DNA from: Amborella trichopoda
Taxonomy: Eukaryota > Streptophyta > Magnoliopsida > Amborellales > Amborellaceae
Direction: 5' to 3'
Length of the DNA: 64,000 bases
Assembly (NCBI RefSeq): GCF_000471905.2
Contig: NW_006499364.1
Coordinates: forward strand, 7,227,335 to 7,291,334
Below, in pieces: positions 22,709-32,581 of this stretch (positions are counted from its first letter, which is position 1; every line of letters begins with the position of its first letter). The notes beneath the pieces were generated by a model. It was not told the origin of the DNA, ran no database searches, and was given only the letters and a program-made list of their open reading frames with translations. Both the position numbers and the translations under genes were made by a program.

Positions 22709-23013
22709 CCCTTCTAAACAGTTCAAACATCAATTAGACGGGCTTCCAACACATCAACAAAGATGATGGGTGAGGCAAGTCCACATCAACAACTTGATCA
22801 ACTTGAAGGAGCACAAAACGTCACCTTTTGCATTCCAAGAGAGCAATTTGTAGATCACCACCCCTTCCAAACAGTTCAAACATCAATTAGACGGGCTTCC
22901 AACACATCAACAAGGATGATGGGTGAGGCAAGTCCACATCAATAACTTGATCAACTTGAAGGAGCACAAAACGTCACCTTTAGCATTCCAAGATAGCAAT
23001 TTGCAGACAGCTT
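22709..23013. repeat. 153-bp tandem duplication
   Basis: Two copies, starting at 22709 and 22862, share cttc-aaacagttcaaacat, 'gacgggcttccaacaca', gatgatgggtgaggcaagtc and 'ggagcacaaaacgtcacc' almost without change. The low divergence suggests a recent event. Confidence 0.85.
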
Positions 23014-23260
23014 GCAAATCTTTAGATTTGCATCGTGTGAGGATCGCCTTTGGCTCTTCAGTTTGCAAAACCTTTGCAACATAAAATAGCATCTAGTGCA
23101 AACCTAGTTTGCAATCTATTTCCGTGAAGTTTCCTTTGCCTTGGAAATAATAGCTACGGAAAGAAGCAATTGTAGAGAGAGCGAGAAAGACCCATGCTCA
23201 CCATACACATGCTAGAATAAATCGACTGTAGTGATTTTTTTAACAAAGGTCTCAAGACTT

Positions 23261-23274
23261 CTGCTCTGATACCA
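23261..23274 (-). other. Primer-binding site (initiator tRNA-Met type)
   Basis: The minus strand reads tggtatcagagcag, the usual complement of the plant initiator tRNA-Met 3' end. It directly follows the minus-strand 5' LTR. It is not a tRNA gene. Confidence 0.9.
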
Positions 23275-23641
23275 TGTTAGAATTCGTGAGAGCATACATC
23301 TATGGAGAATGGAGATAGAAGAAGAGAGAATACAACATTTACGTGGTTTAAGTCGAAGCCTTACGTCCACGAGTCCAAATCCCCAACCGGCTACATTTGC
23401 ACTATTTTAGATGAATGTTTACATCAATAAATACCGGAGGTTCACATAATTATAGGAGATAAATATGACATAATTCTTGGAGATATAAGTAAATAGTAAG
23501 AGCCTAAACTAACTTGATGATTTAGTAACTTTGACTTGGTCTCTTCTTTTCTTTTAAACACCTAATCTTATCAAGAGATATATACTCATACATCTACAAT
23601 GATGTATATTAATATGAACTCGAGATATCCATATCCCAATA
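23275..23641 (-). mobile_element. 5' LTR of minus-strand non-autonomous retrotransposon
   Basis: It is 367 bp, runs TGTTAG to CCCAATA in plus orientation, and partners 20073-20442. The PBS abuts it. Between the two LTRs (2.8 kb) I find no gag, protease, integrase or RT motif. The interior holds the 153-bp duplication, an extra LTR piece, the MTA fragment and the hairpin array. Mobilisation in trans would have been required. Confidence 0.88.
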
Positions 23642-24191
23642 TGGAAGAGAGAGAGAGGAGTCATGAAGGGCATGAGCGAAAGAGAGAGAGACGTCGTGAG
23701 TGGGGCATGAGAGTTGTATAGAAGATGACATGAGAGAGATTTGACAAGTGAGAAGTTCCTGCATTATAAATAGAATTTTGATTAATTAATTTTATATGTT
23801 GGACCAAATTTTTATTAATGCATTATGCTTATGCAGGTATTCTATCGCTTATATGAAGCGCGGTAAAATGTTTCATACTTCTTTTTATTTAGTTTAAATC
23901 ATGTTTGTAGTTGAATATCCACTTAATATTAAGTTTTTAACATTTGAAATAATTAATCTAATTTTTATTGTATCGTGTAGGTTACTAACTTAGATATTTG
24001 ACTAATCAAGGCTCTCTCTCATTCTTCAAAGTAAATATTAAATAAGGTATGCAACTAACCTTTTTAATTTTATTTGTATAGATTTTATTTTTAATTTGTA
24101 TTATTAGAAAGGTATAGATTTGATTTGTTTTGGATATGTATTCAAATTCATGGTGAAATGGTTATGCATGTAATTCAAACTATTTTTTTAT

Positions 24192-24543
24192 GAATTCAAC
24201 CTTAACCTATTAAACAAATAGCATTTCTATTTCCTTTGTGATTTAAATTCTAAAAATAATTATTTTTATTTGAAATGCTCATACTTCTATTATTTATTGG
24301 TTAATATTTTACTAATTATTAACTAAATAATTATTTACTAGCATCCAATGTTTGAAAAATATGTTGTCTTAACCTAAAATAAATAAGCAAAGAAATGAGC
24401 ATTTCATTTAAATAAATTTATTTCAAAAAAAATAATTCATGTCTATCCTTATGCTTCTATTTAAAATTTATCAACAATTTTTTTTATCTTATGGTAGTGT
24501 TTGTTATTTTTTATATTTCCTTACATTTATACGTGCAATGCAC
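24192..24543. repeat. Direct repeat ~350 bp, copy 2
   Basis: Partner of 19419-19766. It ends in tacgtgcaatgcac, a near-perfect small hairpin (gtgca-a-tgcac) followed by 'tactat', reminiscent of a decayed Helitron 3' end. Confidence 0.7.
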
Positions 24544-24836
24544 ATAAATATACTATTTTTTCTTATATAATATTGACAATGACAATGGTACGAACTATGA
24601 ACTGAAAATCATTGTCGTTTTATACAAATTTTCCTTACATATTTTTTTTGGAGAAAAAATTGTAAGAAATTATAATTTTTTTTTAAATTTTTTATTTTTA
24701 ATTGTAATTTCTTATCCATATTATTGTAGTTAAATTTTCTTATTATCTAAGGGGTGACTCATGATAAATCTAATTTTTAATTAATAGATCTCTTTGATCA
24801 TTGAATATTTAGTTAATCTGTTACAAGTAAGTACAT

Positions 24837-24862
24837 ACGTGCAGCGCGTGTAATTCACCTGG
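24837..24862 (+). other. Candidate Helitron 3' terminus
   Basis: Hairpin acgtgc/gcgcgt, nine bases, then CTGG followed by T. The layout is canonical, but the stem is short and contains one wobble pair. Confidence 0.45.
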
Positions 24863-25255
24863 TCAAAATAAATTTTCAAGTCATAAATGATGAGATGAAA
24901 ATAGATTTTCAAAGGCATCTTAAAAAAAAATTTGCACCATAATTATAACTTATAATAAAATTTGGACGTGGGATTGCCCTTTTACAAAAAAACGGTCAGT
25001 GGCTCGGATCGGTCACATTCATACTCGTGTCGGATGGGGGAATCAATGAATCGGATCAGAAGAATAGACAGAATCGATAATTTATATCCTGAAATTTTTT
25101 AAAAAATAATTTAAGAAAAAGTTGTTCATCCTTTTTTTCTTTTTTTTTTCGGTTAACTCGGTGAAGAATTGATCGAATCAGTCGGACTCGGTGAATAATC
25201 GTCGGAATCTACTCTTCTGAATAACCGAATCCCGGTTTTTTACCTGCGTCAAAAG

Positions 25256-25345
25256 CTTCAGCAAGAGCGCACACACTCTCTCTCTCTCATTCCCAGTCTT
25301 CTCGAGTTCTCTCTCTCTTCTCTCTTAACTTGTGAAACTTGTTCA
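25256..25345 (+). promoter_or_regulatory. CT-rich leader-like segment
   Basis: Runs of ctctctctc around 25270 and 25307 after a more GC-mixed region resemble plant core-promoter pyrimidine patches or 5' leaders. No open frame of note follows: the first ATG frame closes after 11 codons. It may be the remnant of a gene start or simple sequence. Confidence 0.25.
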
Positions 25346-25488
25346 TATTTTTCTTTTTTTCTCATCGTGAAGTCATGAAATTTGATCATCTTCAAGCCCA
25401 ATCTCCTTGAAGCCGTGTTACTATTCCTCTGGTTCTACAGTTATCTTCTTTCCCTTTTTCTGCTTCATTTTTCTATTTATGAAATTTA

Positions 25489-25612
25489 TTTTGAAATTTA
25501 TTTATTTTGAAATTTATTTATTTTTGAAATTTATTTATTTTGAAATTTATTTTGAAATTTATTTATTTTTGAAATTTATTTATTTTGAAATTTATTTATG
25601 AAATTTATTTAT
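25489..25612. repeat. AT-rich microsatellite/minisatellite
   Basis: About nine imperfect units of tttgaaatttatttat. It keeps one frame open for 64 codons, which is not evidence of a gene. Confidence 0.85.
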
Positions 25613-25854
25613 TTTGGATTTTTGGGGTTCCTTTGGAACTCACTTTTCCCCATTTTATGGTTCCCTTAACTAAAACTGCGACACAGGGTCACCCTGCATT
25701 GCAACTATCTGGGAAAACTTTATGACCCTCTCCCATCCCATTCCTCATTCTTACTTGCTCCACTCTCCCTCCTAGCCCATCTCCATCGGAATTGAGTTAA
25801 ACTCTAAGCCTACCAACTGAGGTGATAGGTTTGCTGACTGCATTAGAGCAAGTT

Positions 25855-25903
<49 letters not shown>
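25855..25903. repeat. (GA)n microsatellite
   Basis: A GA dinucleotide run with two interruptions. The surrounding 25616-28050 shows no coding exon, RNA gene or mobile-element domain that I can support. It could be an intron or intergenic DNA. Confidence 0.9.
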
Positions 25904-28059
25904 TGACACTAATGCTGCAAAGTTGTTGAATGGTTTCAACCACCAAAAAAATGGCTCTTGTTTTAATCCCCGCCTCACATTCACAATGCCCCCTTAGCTT
26001 CTCCATCCGACCTTCTCTCTCTAAAAACAAGCAAATCATTGTTCTTCACTTACAAATTCCTGGTCTCTCTGCTTAAGCTCTCTCATCTTTGCACACATAA
26101 TTTTCAGAGCTTGTATGCTATGATATATGGGCAGTGTCTCATGGTTTTGTATGAATTAGGGAATGGGATCTGGGAAATGGGGCCTAGTGGTCACGGAGCT
26201 ACTGGATTTTAGGAATTTTAGGGTCTTAAGTTTTTAAAACATAGGGTTTGGTTTGTGGATTAGGGTTTAAGGTTTTGAGAGCTTTATTTTTTAATTATTT
26301 CATTGTGATGTTTTTTGCATAATCCTCTTGGTGATTTCCGATCTTCTGATTTTAGGGCTTGCATACTGATTTTTTAGATTCCATGCTGTTAAATCTATTT
26401 GAAACATATTGCATCTCATGATGAATTAGGATTCAGTGAGTATAAAGATTCTTTTTTTTCTCCCCTTGATTGTTTTAGGAAATAAGTTGATATTGCTGCC
26501 CAAAAAAAAAAAAAAATCAATACACTTTAAATTCCTTGATGCAATTTTTATTTTTGGATCTTCTGGTACTGTGAATTTTCATTTTTATTGCTTTCATTTT
26601 GGATGCAAATTTTGCCTCCCATTATTTTACTTATGCCCCTCAATACATGGGAGATACTACCCCCGAGCCAATAAATTTTTGCCACCACAGTTTTGGGCTG
26701 TTAATTAAGATCCAAATAATGGTTCTCGTTTTTCTTCCTTTGATATTTTGTTTATGATATGTTTTATGTATATTTTTCTCTAAGAATCTTCATTGACATG
26801 CTTCCATTGGATAATGAAGTTCCTTTATCCAGTATGGTTGACCTGTGTTCAATCAATGTTATATATGCTTTAATTTCCTAGCTTACTATAGTTAGTTTGT
26901 AGAATACTGCTATCATGTATATACTGTGTAGATTCCTTCTTCTTACCATATGGCCCCTTTCTTATTTGTATGTATTTCATAAGATGTTGTTTGTGGTGAC
27001 CTTTTGAGAAGGATATATACTTATTTTTTTCTAATGTACTTGTGTGGTTGCAATTCAATTATTGTTGAGTGTCTTCCATTTTTAAGATGCATAGATATAA
27101 GAACAAATTTCAATCTTAGCTCTACATTTTATAAGAAATGCATTAGATAGTTTGTAGCAAGAAAATCTTATTCAAAATATGCATTTGGCAAATCAATTAT
27201 ATACATAATGAATGGTTAAAACATGCAGTTTCTAGCTCTCCCAATACCAAACAGGTGAAATAGCAACACCATAGTTTATCAAACAAGGTTCCCAGCTTCC
27301 AAGCTACCAATTTTCACTTTCTTCTCAGATTCTAGGAAAGTCAGCAACTAGGATTTTCCTAGAAAAACTGCAAAGAAAGTTATCAAACACGCCTTTAAAG
27401 AAATCAAAGCTGGGGAAAAGCACATCTACATGGGAAACAACACCTACTCTGGTATATTAGCTGTTGGAACATATAGATTGTGTGTAGGGATAATTAATCT
27501 TGCATTGATTAATGTGTATTTTGTGGCTAGTATGAGGCATAGTGTTGTATTTGTCCCCTTATTCGAAATGGCTTATTCGAAATGGCTTTGAAGTTCGCTT
27601 TCGATCCTTATATTTCTCAATTGGTAAGCATGGCCAAATTTATGCTTGGGGACACTTGGTTGATGAGTAAAACCTAGTCCTTCTAATGTAAATAATATAA
27701 ATGATAATAAAGTTTCCTCTTAATCTTATCTTGATATTGTAATAGTTGTTGATGCATATACTTAGCACCTTAGGCTAGGATAGACAAGTATAAACAAAAT
27801 AACTAGGTTGTTGTAGAAAGTCCTCATTCCGAATCTAAATAAAGTAAGTCTAAACTTGTCAGCAATATTCGTCAAAAAAGTGACTGGGAATCATTAAGTC
27901 AGAAGCTTTATAAATTTTTAAGATGTATAAAAAGGAAGTAAAAAATCAATTGGGTAGGAACATCACAATGTTTCGAATTGATTGAGGAAGTGAATTCACC
28001 TCCTCATAAGCCTTCATTATTTATTGCAAAGAAAATGCTATTTAAAATTTTAAATGCAT

Positions 28060-28625
28060 ACTACTATGTCTTAGACACCATAACATAATGGTGTAGCTAA
28101 AAGGTGCAATAGAATTAGAGATGACTAGGTCTACGATGCTCATGCTAGTCTACCTAAGAACTTTTGGGAAGAAGCATTGAGCATTGCTCTGTATAAACTT
28201 AATAGGGTTAGCCATAGCTTCTACCCCGATAGGAGACCTAATTTTAGCAACTTAAAGAATTGGGGGGTTCAATAGCACATGTTCTGATTCTACACCAACA
28301 CAAAGATAAAGTGGGAAATAAAACTCTAATATGTAATTTTATAGGATATCCCAAAGATTCAAAGGGTTATATGTTTTACCATAAGGATAAGGGTCTCATT
28401 GAAAGTAGAGATGCTTCGTTCCTAGAAGTCCTTGATGTAGAAAATCCACATTTCGAGGATAAAGGCGATCCACTTAAGATTCTAGGTGTTTAAAACCATC
28501 ACCAGTAGTGGATACTCATAACCATAACCAGCATTATGGTATTCAGATAACAACACATCCTATGCTAAGTGGTCAAAAGAGGTCTAAGGTTCCTCCTTCA
28601 TATCTTGATGACTTTTTTGTTTTAC
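28060..28625 (+). pseudogene. Copia pol fragment: end of integrase core and linker
   Basis: Across frame changes the plus strand reads NGVAKRCNR, then DAHASLPKNFWEEALSIAL, YKLNRV, GGSIAHVLILHQHKDK, LICNFIGYPKDSKGYMFY and LIESRDASFLE. This is the usual Copia order from the end of the integrase catalytic core to the C-terminal integrase region. A later KVPPSYLDDFF resembles the linker just before reverse transcriptase. No RT, RNase H or LTR follows, so it is an isolated slice. Stops are present at several points. Confidence 0.82.
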
Positions 28626-28837
28626 ATGTGTGAGGGCATAGATAACTCCGTTAACTTAAATGACGTTGATGATCTCAACTGGTGTGTTATCTTCCACTGC
28701 ATTACTAGGGTCATGCAAATGATGGAGCATGATTCCCTATTCGAAACAACATCTTCCCCCTACCCCCCATTAAAAATCGAAAGGACCAGAAAAAGGGGCA
28801 GAGCAAATAAAGTCTATCTAAGCATGATATTTGGTTC

Positions 28838-29044
28838 ATAAGATGATGTCGACAATAATTACATATGCTTTGCCTGAGCAAATGGATTTGACTTTCATAA
28901 GGGAAAACTTGTACTAACAAAGGTCAAAGGACTGAGAGAGGATATTATTGTACTAAGGAAGGTTTTTACGATGACAAAAAAGGGGGCCTTTGCAAATTGG
29001 CATTCTTAAACAAGGTGTGGATGTACGATGAGGTTGTGCATCAA
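28838..29044 (+). pseudogene. FAR1-type DNA-binding domain fragment, part 1
   Basis: Reads LSMIFGS, then AKANGFDFHKGK around 28870-28907. After a frameshift it reads GQRTERGYYCTKEGFYDDKK and TRCGCTMRLCIK. This is the pattern of the FAR1 (WRKY-GCM1-like) DNA-binding domain: 'AKxxGFxxRKGK', 'Y-x-C-x-KEGF', 'TR-GC-A-hydrophobic', with conserved cysteines. The domain occurs in FHY3/FAR1 proteins and in Mutator-like transposases. It stops where the RTE fragment begins and resumes at 29585. Confidence 0.6.
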
Positions 29045-29048
29045 AAAA

Positions 29049-29560
29049 GATCATCATCATCATCATCCAAGCTTTATTCCAATTATTTGGGGTTGGCTAT
29101 GTGTCTACATGAATCTTGTTCATCCATTCTTCTATATCAAGGGCCGTACCCTCAGTAAGATTAAAAGTCACCATATCTTTTCTCTCTACTTTTATCCATG
29201 TCCTTTTGGGTCTTCCACTTGCCTTTTTAGGATATTTCACTTGAACCAAATTGTACTTCCTAATCGGTGTTATATTAAATTTACATTTTACATGACCCTC
29301 ATCTTATCGGCTATTGAAGCCACACTTACGTTCCTTCATATATATTCATTCCGAATCGTTTCCTGTTTTGTCACTCATCCATCTCAACATCCTCCATCTC
29401 AGCTATGCTCATCCTATGGATATTAGTTCTTTACTGCCCCACATTCCATCCCATAAAGCATGGCTGGTCTTACAACTATCCTATAAAACTTCTCCTTCAG
29501 TCTCATTGGTATGCGACAACCACAAAAAATATTGGATGCATATCCAAACAAAGATGCTAA
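29049..29560 (-). mobile_element. RTE-type LINE 3' fragment
   Basis: On the minus strand the frame near 29510-29430 reads LKEKFYRIVVRPAMLYGMEC, the hallmark of the C-terminal part of plant RTE-clade reverse transcriptases. It is followed further on by ASGRPKRTW. The 3' end is marked by a TTGGGGT(T/C)GGCTA-type motif (minus strand near 29090) and a (GAT)n tail at 29050-29067, both typical of this clade. Only about 0.5 kb remains, with many stops. Inserted inside the FAR1-like domain. Confidence 0.8.
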
Positions 29561-29584
29561 ACATAAATAGGTTGTGTTTAGGTA

Positions 29585-29650
29585 TATAAAGTACCATAAT
29601 CATGTTTTAGGTATGCCAAGGAAGGCACGTCTCATTCACTCGCGTTAAAG
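29585..29650 (+). pseudogene. FAR1-type domain fragment, part 2
   Basis: Reads KYHNHVLGMPRKARLIHSR. This fits the end of the FAR1 domain, where a zinc-binding 'HNH' motif is followed by a short basic run ending near 'HSR'. The RTE insertion separates it from part 1. 29660-30540 beyond is AT-rich with nothing recognised. Confidence 0.55.
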
Positions 29651-30544
29651 ATTGCTTTAGGCCACCAAGATGATAATAGATTCAATGAGCTTTGTGATGG
29701 TCAAAATACAAAGTTTAACATTGTGATGGGTGTAATTAATAAGAATGATTACTTTTTTTATGTTTCGGTAAATATTTATTTTTTATAAGTAGCTTAATCA
29801 TTAAGTAAATGTGTTTTAGAGATTTCACATAATTCAATGACATGTTAAAAGAAAGGGTCCATGTAAGGAAATTTTTTATTAGTACAAATGTTATTGTCTT
29901 TTAGTAAAAATTTCAACTGTCATTTTCAAGATAACAAAAGTACCCCTTGTCTTTTATTGATAATTACATATGTACTTTTACTTAATAACGAAGTTACCCA
30001 TACATAAAGTTTAATAATTTTTAAATGATAAATCCACCATTAATGACCCATTCTAACCTAGGCTACACAGTTCCAAAGTTGAACTTAGACTTTCCTACTT
30101 TGAAATTTTAACCAAAAATACCCTTACAAGTCAAAAAATAGATTAGCAATAAGTTGTTTGAAAATTTTAAGAAAGGGCACCCTAAATCCAAATATGATTC
30201 AAAAAGTCAAAGGAAACTTTTTATTTTAAAAAATGAAGTCAAAGGATACTTCTTAAGTTTGACTTTTATTTTTGGTGGGGTTTTGAAATGACCAAAATAC
30301 TCTTTTTAAAATACATGAACTATTTATAGTCAAAAGTCAATGTTATTTTATGGTAAAAAATTTGGGAGTAGAAAATTCTTAGTTCGCTGAGGTAGTTAAT
30401 AGCTCCTCTGTCAATCCCTTTACCCACGATCCTCTCCTCAAAACTTTAATCTTGGCTCCTCAACCCCATCACCCCAAAGCAAACTGCAACGGCCCTGCCA
30501 TTGCTTTTAATCTTAAGGTAGGCCACATCCCTCTACACAATTTC

Positions 30545-30690
30545 ACTGTCTAAGCCACCGCTGCCTCCCCCCCCCCCGCAAGGCCCATCCTTTCTATCTC
30601 TTTTCTCTCTTTCTCCGACCCCCATAGAGACACACTCTCTCTTCCTCTTTTTCTCTGCCCTTTTGTGCTCTATCCCCCTAGTATTTGAGT
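30545..30690 (+). promoter_or_regulatory. CT-rich promoter/5'-leader candidate of the downstream gene
   Basis: A C/T-dominated stretch, including a run of eleven C and several ctctct blocks, lies 1.9 kb upstream of the coding start at 32582. A splice acceptor (tcag at 32563-32566) precedes the start codon by 15 bases, implying an upstream untranslated exon. This is one possible place for it. No clear TATA box. Confidence 0.25.
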
Positions 30691-31733
30691 TGCTTAATTT
30701 TATTTTGTCTTTTTTCTACATTCTCTTTAGAGCATTTGATGGTGTATAACCATATCATGAATAGAACGCCATTTGGGCCTTATGGAGTTTTTGGTTTCTA
30801 AACTTTTTTGTGATGATAACCAATTAATAAATATTTTTTTTTATAATGTGGTTTATTCATTTCTTCTTTGGTGCTTCTTTATACTTTCGCCCTGGTTGTT
30901 ATTCATTTTGTTTGTTTAGACATGTAATTTGTTGTGACATTTCATTATTTTGATTTGCATTTTTTCATTTTTTTCCTGTACTTGTCTGGCCTTAAGTATC
31001 CGTGCAGTGGACATGCCTATGACTATTAACTGTTGTTTTCCTGTTGTGAATTCACTCGTGGGAGGATCAAAAAATTAAATGTTGCCTTTCTATGGAATTA
31101 TATGGAAATTTTTATGTCTCTCTCTCTGATTTAATCTTTTTGATGGGTTTGTTGTTTTTCTTGCTTTATTGTCATTGAGTTCCACAGCATCTCTATGATT
31201 TGTAATAAGTCTATTGTGGATTACCCATCATTAAAAAGTCCATTTCAATGAACATATATCAACCTTTCATCAATAAATACTTCAATGAATGGTTAAAACT
31301 GGCTAATTCCCATTTCTCCAGGCTTGGAAACTTTCAGATTTTATCAAACACGGATGTTCCAGAATCCCTTAAATGCCAGACAGGTCATCAAATGCTGGAG
31401 TTTCCAATTCCAAAAATAATTCCTAGATTTTAGACTCCAGAACTTCCCAGTTTTCAAAGAAGTTCCAATTTCCATTTGTCAAACCACCGAGAGTGGTGTA
31501 GCCTAGAATAACCCTTATGTATAAAGTCATTAGAGTTGTTTTTATCTTGATTCAAAGTACAATTGTCTTCTAAATTTTGCAGAAACAAAAGCTCATTTTT
31601 TCCCAGTTGTTGAATATATTGCTTTCTGCCTTTATTCTATAAACATTTCAATAATCAATCCCCTCTACTTGAATTTCCCACACTAGAAACCATGCAACGA
31701 TGCCCTTGCAATCAATTGACCAGAAACCCTTTG

Positions 31734-31738
<5 letters not shown>

Positions 31739-31794
<56 letters not shown>

Positions 31795-31860
31795 TGNNNN
31801 NNNNNNNNNNNNNNNNNNNNNNNNNNNNNNNNNNNNNNNNNNNNNGAGAGAGAGAGAGGA
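31739..31860. repeat. (GA)n microsatellite broken by an assembly gap
   Basis: Fifty-plus bases of GA repeat, then 49 N (31797-31845), then more GA. A run of about 18 G follows at 31908-31926. True length unknown. Confidence 0.95.
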
Positions 31861-32581
31861 GAGGATTTGAGAGTGTGGGAGGGAGGGCACTGTCCTTTTG
31901 TGTGTTGGCGGGGGGGGGGGGGGGGCGCCGGGGGCGGGGAGGAGAAGAATAAAGATGGGGGTGATTGGGTGAAGTTTGCAGACGGTTATTTGGTATAAAA
32001 ATTTGAAGGCTGACCATAGGTAATTTAATTCAAGATCTAAAACCCTATTGTTTTCTTTCACTTTTTTTTGCTTTCGCTTTATACAACAGGATATGCATTG
32101 TTGAAATCAGTCATTTTTAAATCAGAGAAATTCTGAGTCTTCCCACTCTTCTGCATCTGGAGGGCTTAGTGACATTGTAATGATCTATATTAGTGGCCTC
32201 TAAGCTTTTGAAGGTAAAAAAGGGCTTGGTTCCCAGATGAAAGCCCAAAAAGTGACATATTGCTATGGTTCTAGGGTCTATACTCTTGTTTACATGGATA
32301 AGCTACTTGGTTCGGTAAGAGTAATTGTAGTAATTTTTGATCTATCTTTATACGCATGATCCATTTTTCCTGCGCATATTAGATTATAATTCTGTATTTT
32401 GTATTTTTCTTTGGATTATTTCCTAGTTCTCATTGAGAAGGCATTGTTTATCTGTTATTCGAGTGATAAAGAATTTTCTTTGCTCCCCTTTAAAATTTTC
32501 ATTATTTTATGTTTCTTAGTTTTAAGTGGATTTCTGATTCCCAATGAATTACGTGTTTTATCAGGTTAATTTCGATGTAAT

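Larger units (their letters stand above)
18950..24862 (+). mobile_element. Putative Helitron-like region containing a nested retroelement
   Basis: The 5' candidate at 18950 is A|TCTATACTAC. The 3' candidate is an acgtgc-a-gcgcgt hairpin (24837-24849) followed nine bases later by CTGG and then T (24859-24863), as expected for insertion between A and T. The minus-strand LTR element (20073-23641) lies inside. No Rep/helicase coding sequence is visible. It may equally be two or three separate elements. The link between the two ends is inference. Confidence 0.3.

Noticed and set aside
23261-23274. tRNA-like sequence
   Set aside because: It is a retrotransposon primer-binding site next to an LTR end, not a tRNA gene; the same holds for 50487-50497 and 58434-58445.
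29028-29589. Plus-strand frames of 132 and 91 codons starting near a His-rich run
   Set aside because: The His run is the (ATC)n tail of the minus-strand RTE fragment; the real coding trace is on the other strand.
31648-32061. Open frames across the N gap at 31797-31845
   Set aside because: They exist only because GA/CT repeats and N contain no stops.
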